A stretch of 41,579 nt of DNA from a virus. Below, piece after piece: positions 1 to 7,591 of this stretch. The notes beneath the pieces are model-generated. The model did not search any database. It saw only the letters and a program-made list of their open reading frames with translations, and was not told where the DNA came from. The stretch covers positions 1 to 41,579 of IMG/VR virus record IMGVR_UViG_3300035670_000498; one strand, written 5' to 3'. How positions within the stretch are numbered: the stretch's first letter is position 1; every line of letters begins with the position of its first letter. A program made the position numbers and the translations under genes.

Positions 1-2
1 TT

Positions 3-365
3 ACGGTAGTTGGAAATCTTGTTGCAGATCCAGAGTCTAAGACTGCTGGTGGTCACAACCTTGCTCGTTTGCGTATTGCAAGCAATGAGAGGGTGAAGGA
101 CACATCTGGAGAGTGGAAGGATGGAGATACAACATATGTTGATGTTACCTGTTGGCGTAAGCTTGCAGATGGAGTTTCTAACCTTAAGAAGGGTCAGCGA
201 GTAGTAGTTTATGGAAAGCTCAAGGGTCGCTCCTTTCAGCGTAAGGATGGAACAAATGGCTATGCATATGAAATTGAGGCAACAGATGTTGGTGCTTCTG
301 TCATCTCTCGCGGCCCATCCACACAAAAGCAAATTGAACCAGATCTAGAAAATCCCTGGGGATGA
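3..365 (+). CDS. ssb: Single-stranded DNA-binding protein, 5' truncated
   Basis: The reading frame is open from the window edge, so the N-terminus is missing. The visible part has the OB-fold SSB pattern: GNL-ADPE near the start, LARLRIASNER, a WKDGDTTYVDVTCWRKLA strand, KKGQRVVVYGKL and a GYAYEIEA strand. This is the core that binds single-stranded DNA and recruits replication and repair proteins. The C-terminus ends DLENPWG, a short acidic and hydrophobic tip like the partner-binding tail of bacterial SSBs, after only a brief linker. A strong terminator follows directly, so this ends a transcription unit. Family assignment is firm; start and full length cannot be seen. Confidence 0.93.
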   Translation, partial: TVVGNLVADPESKTAGGHNLARLRIASNERVKDTSGEWKDGDTTYVDVTCWRKLADGVSNLKKGQRVVVYGKLKGRSFQRKDGTNGYAYEIEATDVGASVISRGPSTQKQIEPDLENPWG

Positions 366-374
366 TTAATTTGG

Positions 375-413
375 AATCCGCCTGGTTAACACTGGGCGGA
401 TTTCTTATTTTTT
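375..413 (+). terminator. Intrinsic terminator after ssb
   Basis: AATCCGCC (375-382) pairs perfectly with GGCGGATT (395-402) around a 12-base loop, followed by a T-rich tract (401-413). It separates ssb from the next unit, whose -10 element begins immediately after it. Confidence 0.9.
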
Positions 414-421
414 GATATAAT
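413..421 (+). promoter_or_regulatory. Extended -10 promoter TGATATAAT
   Basis: TGA-TATAAT is an extended -10 (TGn plus consensus hexamer) directly after the terminator. The predicted start lies near 428, giving a short leader with AGAAGGA before the ATG at 443. No good -35 is visible. The same TGATATAAT string recurs at 5226, 33466 and 40526. Confidence 0.7.
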
Positions 422-442
422 CTTACACAAAGAAGGAAAATA

Positions 443-724
443 ATGAACACAGAATCTATCTCTCAAATTATTGAAGAGTTTGCTAGAGACTTTACTGCTG
501 GAGATATTGACAGGGATTTTTTTGGTGACTTCGTAATCTATAATGACTTGGGTATGCCACTTGCCCAGTCTGTAGTTTATAAGTTAGCTACTTTAACTTC
601 AGAGGGGGAGTCGTTAATTTGGGAAACATGGAATAATTTGTGTGATTTATTAGACCTTGATCCAACGGAAGACTACGAAGACTTTGATGAAATGTTAGAT
701 TTATTTGAGGAAGACAATGACTGA
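443..724 (+). CDS. Acidic protein of unknown function
   Basis: 93 residues, very acidic, with a C-terminal third dominated by Asp and Glu (LDLDPTEDYEDFDEML and DLFEEDND). AGAAGGA at 431-437 precedes the ATG. No domain recognised. It is the first gene of the rightward glycan cassette and its stop overlaps the next start by eight bases, indicating translational coupling. Such acidic small proteins are common in phage early regions, where some mimic DNA or bind host enzymes, but nothing here shows that role. Confidence 0.75.
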   Translation: MNTESISQIIEEFARDFTAGDIDRDFFGDFVIYNDLGMPLAQSVVYKLATLTSEGESLIWETWNNLCDLLDLDPTEDYEDFDEMLDLFEEDND

Positions 725-1364
725 TATACCCTTCACCTTTGGCATTATAACAATCTATGAAGACAAGGATAGGCTTCTAGAAATAATTTCTTCTATTCGT
801 AATCTTAATATTCCAGAGTATGAAATTCTGTTTGTTGGTGGTGGAGATAGTAAGAGCATTGAGGGCGATGACATTCGTAAAATACAATTTGATGAAGATG
901 TAAAACCAAAATGGATAACTCGTAAAAAGAATATTCTTGTTGAGCAAGCTAAATACGACAACATCGTTTTGATGCATGACTATCATATTTTTGATCCAGG
1001 ATGGTACGAAGCCTTTAAGTCTTTTGGAACAGATTGGGATATTTGTTCATGCCCACAATACTTAATTACTGGATCTCGTAATCCCATGGACTGGTCTTTA
1101 TGGGACAAGCCTGGTCACGGAAGAGCATGGTCATTAAGATATGATGACTGGTCACAGACACAATATATGTATATTTCTGGAGGATTTTTTATTGTTAAGC
1201 GTCATGTAATATTAGAAGAACCACTAGATGAATCACTGGTTTGGAATGAAGAGGAAGATGTTGAGTGGTCAATGCGGGTTCGTAATAAATATGTAATGAA
1301 GTGTAATGGTAAAGCTATTGTGAGACACAATAAATGGCATAGACATGCGGGGCCACAAAGATGA
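717..1364 (+). CDS. Glycosyltransferase family 2-like protein
   Basis: 215 residues from the ATG at 717, which has GAGG at 707-710; an upstream TTG in frame (705) is less likely. The order of elements fits a GT-A fold: an N-terminal FTFGIITIYEDKDRLLEIISSI segment like the first strand and helix of GT2 enzymes, EILFVGGG, then NIVLMHDYHIFDPGWYEAF where the acidic metal-binding region is expected, and later GGFFIVKR and NEEEDVEWSMR, resembling the acceptor-side ED motif. It would transfer a sugar from a nucleotide donor. Overlaps the next gene by four bases. Substrate unknown. Confidence 0.7.
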   Translation: MTDIPFTFGIITIYEDKDRLLEIISSIRNLNIPEYEILFVGGGDSKSIEGDDIRKIQFDEDVKPKWITRKKNILVEQAKYDNIVLMHDYHIFDPGWYEAFKSFGTDWDICSCPQYLITGSRNPMDWSLWDKPGHGRAWSLRYDDWSQTQYMYISGGFFIVKRHVILEEPLDESLVWNEEEDVEWSMRVRNKYVMKCNGKAIVRHNKWHRHAGPQR

Positions 1365-2725
1365 ATAAACTAGTTATATTTGATTTAGATGGAGTCTTAA
1401 TAGATTCCAGAGAACTTCATTTTGATGCATTAAATAACGCACTTGAAACAATAGACAGAAAGTATTGCATTTCTACAGAAGAGCATCATTCTAGGTATGA
1501 TGGTTTAAGTACAAATAAAAAACTTCAGATGCTTACAGAGCAGAAAGGCTTACCAGAGTCTAAACATCAGATAATTTGGGAAGAAAAACAAAGAGAAACC
1601 CTAAGACTCGTTGAAGATTTTCCATATAATAAAACTGCAATGGCTATAATGTCTGATCTAAGAAGTCGTGGCTATAAAATAGCAGTAGCAAGCAATAGCA
1701 TTAGAGATACAGTAAGAATAGCATTAAATGCTATTGGAGTTTTACACATGGTTGATTATGTTGTTAGTAATGAAGATGTTAAACATCCTAAGCCATTTCC
1801 AGAGATGTATTGGAAGTGCATGGTAGCACTTGATGCACATCCAAGAGACACAATAATTATTGAAGACTCTCATGTAGGAAGAGAGGCCGCTAAGTCTTCA
1901 GGTGCTACACTATATCCTGTAAAAGATTCCAACGATCTTAATTATGAAAGGTTTATTACTATGATAGATGAGCTTGAGGGACAAAAGAGCGTTCCATGGA
2001 TTAATAAAGAAATGAATGTTATTATTCCAATGGCGGGTGCTGGATCAAGATTTGCACAGGCTGGATATACATTTCCTAAGCCACTTATAGAAGTTCACGG
2101 CAAGCCAATGATTCAGGTTATTGTTGAGAATCTTAATATTGATGCTCATTATATTTTCATGGTACAAAAAGAACACTATGAAAAATATAATCTAAAGCAA
2201 GTACTTAGTCTCATTGCTCCAGGATGCGATATTATTCAGGTAGATGGTATGACAGATGGGGCAGCCTGTACAACACTTCTTGCAAAAGAACTAATAAATA
2301 ATGATAAGCCTCTAATGATTGCTAATTCAGATCAAGTTATGGAGTGGGATGCTAATGAGGCTATGTACGCATTTACAGCGTCTGGGGTAGATGCTGGAAT
2401 AATGACATTTAAGTCTACTCATCCAAAATGGTCATATGCAAGATTGGGCGATGATGGTTTTGTTGTTGAAGTAGCAGAAAAAAATCCTATTTCAGATATT
2501 GCTACTGTAGGAGTGTATTACTGGAAGCATGGATCTGATTATGTAAAGTATGCAGAACAAATGATTGATAAAAATATTAGAACAAACAATGAGTTTTATG
2601 TGTGTCCAGTATTTAATGAAGCAGTATTAGATAATAAAAAAATTAGAATAAAAAATATTAATAAAATGTGGGGCATAGGAACGCCCGAAGATCTTAACTA
2701 TTATTTGGAGAATTATGGCAAATAA
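1361..2725 (+). CDS. HAD phosphatase fused to sugar nucleotidyltransferase
   Basis: 454 residues in two parts. Residues 1-210 are a HAD phosphatase: FDLDGVLID with D8 and D10, motif II VASNS near 109-113, motif III lysine in KHPKPFP (141-147), and IIEDS with D169. Residues about 217-454 are a nucleotidyltransferase: MNVIIPMAGAGSRF (P-loop-like, 218-231), FPKPLIEVHGKPM with the conserved lysine, and later ANSDQVMEWD. The two activities would dephosphorylate or mutually process a small sugar or polyol phosphate and couple one to NTP to make a nucleotide-activated donor. Overlaps its neighbours on both sides (ATGA with 717-1364). Substrate cannot be told from sequence. Confidence 0.88.
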   Translation: MNKLVIFDLDGVLIDSRELHFDALNNALETIDRKYCISTEEHHSRYDGLSTNKKLQMLTEQKGLPESKHQIIWEEKQRETLRLVEDFPYNKTAMAIMSDLRSRGYKIAVASNSIRDTVRIALNAIGVLHMVDYVVSNEDVKHPKPFPEMYWKCMVALDAHPRDTIIIEDSHVGREAAKSSGATLYPVKDSNDLNYERFITMIDELEGQKSVPWINKEMNVIIPMAGAGSRFAQAGYTFPKPLIEVHGKPMIQVIVENLNIDAHYIFMVQKEHYEKYNLKQVLSLIAPGCDIIQVDGMTDGAACTTLLAKELINNDKPLMIANSDQVMEWDANEAMYAFTASGVDAGIMTFKSTHPKWSYARLGDDGFVVEVAEKNPISDIATVGVYYWKHGSDYVKYAEQMIDKNIRTNNEFYVCPVFNEAVLDNKKIRIKNINKMWGIGTPEDLNYYLENYGK

Positions 2726-3416
2726 AACTGACTACCTCAATATGCAAAATGCACACTATGAGGAATACGCAAAAGCATGGTCATTAAAGTTTAGAGATCC
2801 AGTTGTTGGGTCTTATGATGCACACAATGCATGGGAAGATTATGACATATATCTCTTTAAAGACTTTAATACAGAAGGCTTAGTTGCACTAGAATATGGT
2901 TGTGGCCCAGCTAGAAATCTAATTGAATTTCAAGATCGTTTTGCTAGAGTTGATGGCATTGATATTGCACAAACAAATCTTGATAAGGCTAAGATTAATC
3001 TAGCAAATGCTGGTATAAAAGACTATAATCTATATTTAACTTCAGGAGATAACCTTGATGAGGTGACTTCAGAATCATATGATGTTGTGTTTGCAGTTAT
3101 TTGTTTTCAGCATATATGTGTCTATGAGATTAGAGATTCTATCATTAAGGATATATATCGTGTTCTTAAGCCTGGTGGACATTTGTGTTTCCAGATGGGG
3201 TATGGTGGTAAGGAAGGAATTCCAACTGCTGGATACTTTGATAATGTGTATGAGGCAACAACAACAAATGGACATGCTGATGTTAGTATTACTAATGAGG
3301 ATGATGTTAAAAAGCATTTGAAAGAGATTGGTTATAAGAATTATAAGTCTGATATACGACCAACAGGCCCAGGAGACAACCACAGGAATTGGATTTGGAT
3401 TCAGGTAGAAAAATGA
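2715..3416 (+). CDS. Class I SAM-dependent methyltransferase
   Basis: 233 residues. Motif I ALEYGCGPARN (about 58-68) is the SAM-binding glycine loop, followed by VDGIDIAQTNLDKA (motif II acidic residue), YDVVFAVICFQHI (motif IV) and the characteristic VLKPGGHLCFQM. This is the Methyltransf_11/25 pattern of small-molecule or sugar methylation. TGGAGA precedes the ATG at 2715, which overlaps the end of the HAD-nucleotidyltransferase by eleven bases. Position in the cassette suggests methylation of a glycan or an activated intermediate (inference). Confidence 0.88.
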   Translation: MANKTDYLNMQNAHYEEYAKAWSLKFRDPVVGSYDAHNAWEDYDIYLFKDFNTEGLVALEYGCGPARNLIEFQDRFARVDGIDIAQTNLDKAKINLANAGIKDYNLYLTSGDNLDEVTSESYDVVFAVICFQHICVYEIRDSIIKDIYRVLKPGGHLCFQMGYGGKEGIPTAGYFDNVYEATTTNGHADVSITNEDDVKKHLKEIGYKNYKSDIRPTGPGDNHRNWIWIQVEK

Positions 3417-3850
3417 TTCTTATTGCTCATCGTGGTAATACTAACGGTACAATATCAGAAAAAGAAAATAGCCCAGAATATATTGATGCTGCAATTGAGT
3501 CATCGTTCGATGTTGAAATAGATCTTTGGGTAGAAAAAAATAAATTATATTTAGGACACGATAATCTCGAATATCTTATTAATAAGGACTACCTATTAGA
3601 TAGAAAAAACTATTTATGGATTCATTGTAAGAATGGTAAGGCACTTGAGACTTGTTTATATTTAGAGATACATTGTTTTTTTCATGTATCAGATGAATAT
3701 ACGCTAACAAGCTCTGGTTATGTTTGGGGTTATCCAGGATCTAGTGTAATAGGAAAAGACTTTATAAGTGTAATGCCAGAATGGGATAACATTACTAACT
3801 TTTCAGGTGTTGCAGGTATATGTTCAGACTATGTGAGGAATTATGTTTAA
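3413..3850 (+). CDS. Short glycerophosphodiester phosphodiesterase-like protein
   Basis: 145 residues from the ATG at 3413, which forms an ATGA overlap with the methyltransferase. ILIAHRGN near the start, ENSPEYIDAAIE, then FDVEIDLWV and LYLGHD match the GDPD TIM-barrel active-site pattern (H6, R7, E35, D37, H49). True GDPD enzymes are about 250 residues, so the distal barrel strands are reduced. It may cleave or recognise a phosphodiester in a glycan or teichoic-type polymer. Similar short GDPD-like proteins occur next to nucleotidyltransferases in capsule operons. Confidence 0.7.
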   Translation: MILIAHRGNTNGTISEKENSPEYIDAAIESSFDVEIDLWVEKNKLYLGHDNLEYLINKDYLLDRKNYLWIHCKNGKALETCLYLEIHCFFHVSDEYTLTSSGYVWGYPGSSVIGKDFISVMPEWDNITNFSGVAGICSDYVRNYV

Positions 3851-4634
3851 AGAAGTTGATTATAATAGGCACATTGTTATTGGAACCCCACTGGTTGGCT
3901 GGAAATGTGATAGAAAAGAAGATATGGTATGGCTTGAAAATAGAATTGACATTATGAATACCTTCAACAATGCCACATTTTTTGCAGCACTAGAATTAGA
4001 TCATCGTGGACTTGAACCATTTAATCATGTAATAGATGCCCTAAATGAAGTAAATGGAAAATACTGGACATATAGTATTAATGATTATGAAGAGCAAGTA
4101 ACTTCATCAAATAGATGGATAAGAATTGAAATGGGAAGAAATCTTATTCGTGAATTTGCACAAAGACAAAGGGTAATGTCTGGTCATCATTGGGGAGAAC
4201 AAACTCCGCAACATGGAATAGCAAATTATGAATCAGTTCTTTATGTTGATTCTGATACAACGCTATCTAAAGAAATAGTATCTAAGCTACTAGAAATTGA
4301 TAGGCAACTCGTTGGCGTAGATGTTCCTGCATATGGATTACATGGTAAGGTTATAAATAAGAATCCACGAGTAGAAGAACATTGGACAACTGCTGGTATG
4401 CTACTGGTTAATTCACCAGCATTTTATGATCTAGTATGGAGTCATAATGCATATCTTAACCTTAGCGATGATCCAACATTTCAGTCAATGGCAGAAAGGT
4501 TAAAGCGTCGTGAAGGTGTAAATAATCTAGAAGAAACTTATGGAATGACTTGGGTAAGAAAAGATATTCAGTCTCAACATAAAGGACAACTAGTACCAGT
4601 AGAGAATAGAAAAATTCCTAAAAGAACTATTTAG
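3843..4634 (+). CDS. Glycosyltransferase-like protein with DxD motif
   Basis: 263 residues. HIVIGTPLVGW opens a nucleotide-sugar-binding strand, and SVLYVDSDTTLS (D136, D138) is a DxD metal-binding motif of GT-A enzymes. It follows the GDPD-like gene with an eight-base overlap and ends convergently, overlapping the stop of the leftward peptidase by eight bases. Last gene of the glycan cassette; with the other proteins it could modify the phage particle, host surface polymer or DNA. The family within GT-A is not clear. Confidence 0.68.
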   Translation: MFKEVDYNRHIVIGTPLVGWKCDRKEDMVWLENRIDIMNTFNNATFFAALELDHRGLEPFNHVIDALNEVNGKYWTYSINDYEEQVTSSNRWIRIEMGRNLIREFAQRQRVMSGHHWGEQTPQHGIANYESVLYVDSDTTLSKEIVSKLLEIDRQLVGVDVPAYGLHGKVINKNPRVEEHWTTAGMLLVNSPAFYDLVWSHNAYLNLSDDPTFQSMAERLKRREGVNNLEETYGMTWVRKDIQSQHKGQLVPVENRKIPKRTI

Positions 4635-5154
4635 TTCTATTACCATTCTTGTCAATACCAAGAAGCCTTTGAACTTCTTTTACATCTTTAAATGTGGTAT
4701 TTCTCTTTGCTCCACGATCCCATGACTGAGAAAGCTCTGTATGCATACCATCAGGGGTATTCCACCATTCACCATTAGCAAATATTCTATGTCCATCTGC
4801 TGTCTTATAGCGATCAAGAATCTTATTAAGAATCTTCTTTTCAGTTTGATTCATGTGTGGCTTACCATCTGGCTTGAGAATATCATAACGAAGGTCTACT
4901 GCTGTTCCAGATGCATGATTTGAATATTTATTTACAAAACGAGATTTTCTAAATACCCACCCATCTACTGGGCCTGTATTAAGCTTTAGTCTAGAAGGCA
5001 TTTCTTCATTCCAATCAGAAAGAAATGCTGCAAGAACTGGTGCCACCGCACGACGAGCACGAATTGTTCTCTTTGTTCCAGGAATTTTAATAGTTCGTAG
5101 TCTTGGGTCTGCTGCTGTCATAATTACAGACCATCCATTTAGTGATTTTGCCAT
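4627..5154 (-). CDS. M15-type peptidase (D,D-carboxypeptidase or endolysin)
   Basis: 175 residues from the ATG at 5154. YSNHASGTAVDLRYD (H80, D87) and DGMHTEL (H138) are the zinc ligands and catalytic surroundings of VanY/M15 peptidases, which cut peptidoglycan stem peptides. The C-terminus VKEVQRLLGIDKNGN resembles the start of a peptidoglycan-binding repeat. Probable endolysin. The longer in-frame start at 5172 is rejected because TATAAT lies at 5161-5166, exactly six bases before the 5154 ATG, predicting a leaderless mRNA. It is transcribed alone, against its neighbours. Confidence 0.85.
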   Translation of the reverse strand: MAKSLNGWSVIMTAADPRLRTIKIPGTKRTIRARRAVAPVLAAFLSDWNEEMPSRLKLNTGPVDGWVFRKSRFVNKYSNHASGTAVDLRYDILKPDGKPHMNQTEKKILNKILDRYKTADGHRIFANGEWWNTPDGMHTELSQSWDRGAKRNTTFKDVKEVQRLLGIDKNGNRTK

Positions 5155-5160
5155 AGAAAA

Positions 5161-5166
5161 ATTATA
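5161..5166 (-). promoter_or_regulatory. -10 TATAAT for leaderless peptidase gene
   Basis: TATAAT on the minus strand with a six-base spacer (5155-5160) to the ATG at 5154. Transcription would begin at or next to the start codon. Confidence 0.7.
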
Positions 5167-5188
5167 CACCATTTCGCCATATGATGAT

Positions 5189-5211
5189 GATCACAAATGA
5201 TTTGTTTGATC
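5189..5211. promoter_or_regulatory. Imperfect inverted repeat between divergent promoters
   Basis: GATCA-CAAAT faces ATTTG-TT-TGATC around one base, placed between the leftward peptidase promoter and the rightward promoter at 5226. The location suits an operator, but no regulator is identified. Confidence 0.35.
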
Positions 5212-5225
5212 AATAAACAAAATGC

Positions 5226-5234
5226 TGATATAAT
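5226..5234 (+). promoter_or_regulatory. Extended -10 promoter TGATATAAT
   Basis: TGA-TATAAT upstream of the gene at 5266, with a leader of about 25 bases carrying AAGGAGG. Same element as at 413. Confidence 0.65.
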
Positions 5235-5265
5235 TAAAATATTCCACAACCCACAAGGAGGATTT

Positions 5266-5427
5266 ATGAGGACATTTAAGCGTGCCCTTGAGAACTTTTT
5301 CACAATCTCAACCATAAGCGAGACAGAAAAGGTTTATCGTGAGTGGGATCGTATGCGTGCCAAGGCTATTGGACCAAACGATCTTGCTGAAATAGACGCA
5401 ATATTTGCTCGCCATTTAGGTCGATAA
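5266..5427 (+). CDS. Small protein of unknown function
   Basis: 53 residues beginning MRTFKRALENFFTIS. The ATG at 5266 has a near-perfect AAGGAGG a few bases upstream, preferred over in-frame starts further up that lack one. Helical and mixed-charge; no domain recognised. First gene of the rightward small-gene train, with an extended -10 at 5226. Confidence 0.7.
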   Translation: MRTFKRALENFFTISTISETEKVYREWDRMRAKAIGPNDLAEIDAIFARHLGR

Positions 5428-5430
5428 ATA

Positions 5431-5459
5431 TTGACTTTATTCACTTCCTAATATACAAT
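5431..5459 (+). promoter_or_regulatory. Sigma-A-type promoter TTGACT-N17-TACAAT
   Basis: TTGACT (5431-5436), 17 bases, TACAAT (5454-5459). It starts transcription toward the zinc-ribbon gene at 5491 and probably the whole coupled train to about 9.5 kb. Confidence 0.8.
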
Positions 5460-5490
5460 TGGGGAGTGAATTAGTCATTTAAGGAGCAAA

Positions 5491-5673
5491 ATGTTAGATT
5501 GTAGAGGAATACCAACAAGAGCTTGTATCAATTGTGGATCTGATTTGTTTACAGTTCAGGTTCAATTTGATGAAAACTATGAAATAACATCGTACCTACT
5601 TGACTGTGAGTGTGCTTACTGTCATACTAAGCTAACCGCTCCAACACCGTTGGACTTAATAGAAAGCTATTAA
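5491..5673 (+). CDS. Small zinc-ribbon-like protein
   Basis: 60 residues with two CxxC knuckles (CINCGSDLF near residue 12 and CECAYCHTK near residue 44), the pattern of a single zinc ribbon. AAGGAG at 5481-5486 supports the ATG. Probably binds nucleic acid or a protein partner; no specific family recognised. Confidence 0.75.
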   Translation: MLDCRGIPTRACINCGSDLFTVQVQFDENYEITSYLLDCECAYCHTKLTAPTPLDLIESY

Positions 5674-5674
5674 C

Positions 5675-6166
5675 ATGCAAACTTTTGTACCTTTTGATAA
5701 TTTTCAAGACTCCGCTGCCGTACTTGACTCCAGGCGGCTTAATAAGCAACTCCTAGAGGGAAGGCAAATATATAGTATTCTCTCATCTGGTCGTACTAAA
5801 GGTGGTTGGGTTCGTCATCCAGCGGTACTTATGTGGAAAGGCTATGATAATGCACTCTTTGAATATCTAATTGCTATTAAACAAGAGTGTGATGATCGTG
5901 GTATCAGTACGCAAAAAAACTGGGATGCTCTTCAAGAAATGTATTATTGGAATTGGGATCGTGGAGATAATATCGTAATGCCTTCATGGTGGGGTGACGA
6001 TAGGATTCATCAATCTCATCGTAACAATCTTTACCGTAAAGATCCAGAATACTATGCACAGTTTCAGAATGAGAATTTCATATCATGCTGTGACAATTGT
6101 AATTATTTTTGGCCGACACATACGCTATACTACAACCTAGAAATGGAGAATCTAATTGAAGTCTAA
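5675..6166 (+). CDS. Pyrimidine dimer DNA glycosylase-like protein (MSMEG_6728 type)
   Basis: 163 residues. MQTFVPFDNFQDSAAVLDSRRLNKQLLEGRQI followed by GWVRHPAVLMWKGYDNAL is the hallmark of the PF03013/MSMEG_6728 family related to T4 endonuclease V, which excises cyclobutane pyrimidine dimers. The N-terminal region with its Arg and Glu residues is preserved. A C-terminal CCDNCNYFWP segment may bind zinc. One base after the zinc-ribbon gene's stop. UV-repair role would suit a phage of sunlit water; activity of this subgroup is not established. Confidence 0.72.
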   Translation: MQTFVPFDNFQDSAAVLDSRRLNKQLLEGRQIYSILSSGRTKGGWVRHPAVLMWKGYDNALFEYLIAIKQECDDRGISTQKNWDALQEMYYWNWDRGDNIVMPSWWGDDRIHQSHRNNLYRKDPEYYAQFQNENFISCCDNCNYFWPTHTLYYNLEMENLIEV

Positions 6167-6353
6167 GAGTGAATATACAGAAGATGATGAACGTGCTCTA
6201 AGAGATCTAGCGTCTGCTATGGATGCTATTCGTAAGGGTTCTGGAGGAAAGGCTGGAGAATCAGCAGAGGCACGATATGCAGAAGCTTATAACAAGTGCT
6301 ATCGCATGGGACTTAAACAATATAGGCTACAGGTTTGTAAAACAACAAGGTAA
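6156..6353 (+). CDS. Small charged protein, TTG start
   Basis: 65 residues, no domain recognised. The only workable start is TTG at 6156, which has GGAGA at 6144-6148 and overlaps the previous gene by eleven bases. Helical, Lys/Glu/Ala-rich with a short Gly-rich KGSGGKAGES stretch. Confidence 0.65.
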   Translation: MKSKSEYTEDDERALRDLASAMDAIRKGSGGKAGESAEARYAEAYNKCYRMGLKQYRLQVCKTTR

Positions 6354-6355
6354 TT

Positions 6356-6886
6356 ATGGATAACGAAGATAAGTATTGGAAGATTCTTTGGAAGAATGTC
6401 AACATGTCTAGTTATGGTGGGGCTGCTGGCATGAGAACAGAAACTAATCCAAAACTCTCTGGTCGTATTCGTAAAGGTAATCAATCAACAAGTAGACATG
6501 AAATAGACATTGTTCTTGATGATCTAAAAGAACAATGGGAAACACAAAAGGGTCTTTGTTATTGGCTAGATATAAAGATGAGTCTTCTAGACCTAGCAAT
6601 AAGTAGGTCACCATTTGCTCCATCAGTGGATAGGCTAGACTCATCTCGTGGTTATCACAAAGATAATATAGTTTTATGTACCCGATTTGCCAATTTAGGT
6701 AGGGGGGCATATGATAGATATGATTTCAAGCCACGGTTAGTTTCACTATTAAGTGAAAGAAAGGTATTGACAGGTTCATGGAATTCCGATACACTTATAC
6801 CTAACAACGACATTGGAGGAAATATGATGGATGGAATTGACGATTACTTTGAGCAGAAGTTTCAGGACATGAAGGAGTCTAAGTGA
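6356..6886 (+). CDS. HNH/His-Me finger endonuclease-like protein
   Basis: 176 residues. The segment KGLCYWLDIKM followed by APSVDRLDSSRGYHKDNIVL resembles HNH-like phage proteins in which a beta strand (SVDRxDSxxGYxxDN) carries the general base region. The usual zinc-binding Cys pairs are largely absent, so it may be a diverged nuclease or a DNA-binding derivative. It lies inside the coupled small-gene train and ends in a GTGA overlap with the next gene. Confidence 0.55.
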   Translation: MDNEDKYWKILWKNVNMSSYGGAAGMRTETNPKLSGRIRKGNQSTSRHEIDIVLDDLKEQWETQKGLCYWLDIKMSLLDLAISRSPFAPSVDRLDSSRGYHKDNIVLCTRFANLGRGAYDRYDFKPRLVSLLSERKVLTGSWNSDTLIPNNDIGGNMMDGIDDYFEQKFQDMKESK

Positions 6887-7095
6887 CTTGGGAACCACCA
6901 GCTTGGTATATGACAACTAGAGAATTTGCAGATCTAGTTATTCAGTCACTAGAGCAAACAAACCATTTTAAGAAGGACGAGCTAGTCCATCCTGAAGATA
7001 TTGTTTGTGCTTTTGTTACACAGGCTGAAGCAATTGCCATTGGTGCTGGAACAGTGGGACGCAAGGTTTTGGCTAATGAGAATTCAACAAACTGA
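6883..7095 (+). CDS. Protein of unknown function, GTG start
   Basis: 70 residues, MTWEPPAWYMTTREFADLV. GTG at 6883 overlaps the TGA of the previous gene and has AAGGAG at 6871-6876. No domain recognised; an aromatic N-terminus and an Ala/Gly-rich C-terminal helix are visible. Confidence 0.65.
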   Translation: MTWEPPAWYMTTREFADLVIQSLEQTNHFKKDELVHPEDIVCAFVTQAEAIAIGAGTVGRKVLANENSTN

Positions 7096-7210
7096 TGAAG
7101 AAAAGGCTGAACACTTTGCTTCTATAGGTTTTATGGATAGAGCAAACTATTATGCTACGATGGTGCTAATTAAAGAAATTAAAGAACTAAGAAAGGCACT
7201 GGAAAAATAA
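7076..7210 (+). CDS. Small helical protein
   Basis: 44 residues from the ATG at 7076 (MRIQQTDEEKAEHFAS), overlapping the previous gene by 20 bases with AAGG upstream. Ends in a Lys/Glu-rich helix (IKEIKELRKALEK). The longer in-frame version starting at 7001 is only a read of the other frame. Unknown function. Confidence 0.55.
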   Translation: MRIQQTDEEKAEHFASIGFMDRANYYATMVLIKEIKELRKALEK

Positions 7211-7482
7211 TGGCTTACTGTAGATTTATAGATTCAGATGCATATATTTATGATGATTTTGAGACTGGACTAACTTGCTGTGTATGTTCATTAATGCCTT
7301 TAAGAATGACCCAACCATTTCCACTTTTTCCAGATGCCTTTGAGATCAACGATAACTTTATTGCAGGGTATGATTATGATAAGATGATTGCTCATGTAGC
7401 AGAACATCGTGCAGCAGGAGACTATATTCCAGAATATGTAGATGAAGAATTGATTGAGGATAGAGATGGATTACATTCCTAG
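7210..7482 (+). CDS. Protein of unknown function
   Basis: 90 residues, acidic and aromatic, with CCVC near residue 24 and His residues near the middle. The ATG overlaps the preceding TAA by one base. No family recognised. Confidence 0.65.
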   Translation: MAYCRFIDSDAYIYDDFETGLTCCVCSLMPLRMTQPFPLFPDAFEINDNFIAGYDYDKMIAHVAEHRAAGDYIPEYVDEELIEDRDGLHS

Positions 7483-7591
7483 TGATATTTGTCCTGTATG
7501 TTTAGACCCTACAGATTATTGCCAAGGGCATGGGGAGATTGGTGATCCTGAAGGTTTTCGTATGCTCATGGATTATTATGATGAATATTAA
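7466..7591 (+). CDS. Microprotein with CxxC motif
   Basis: 41 residues, MDYIPSDICPVCLDPTDYC then QGHGEIGDPEGF. GAGGAT lies a few bases before the ATG, and the frame overlaps the genes on both sides by 14-17 bases, as elsewhere in this train. CPVC plus CxGH could hold a zinc ion. Unknown function. Confidence 0.55.
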   Translation: MDYIPSDICPVCLDPTDYCQGHGEIGDPEGFRMLMDYYDEY

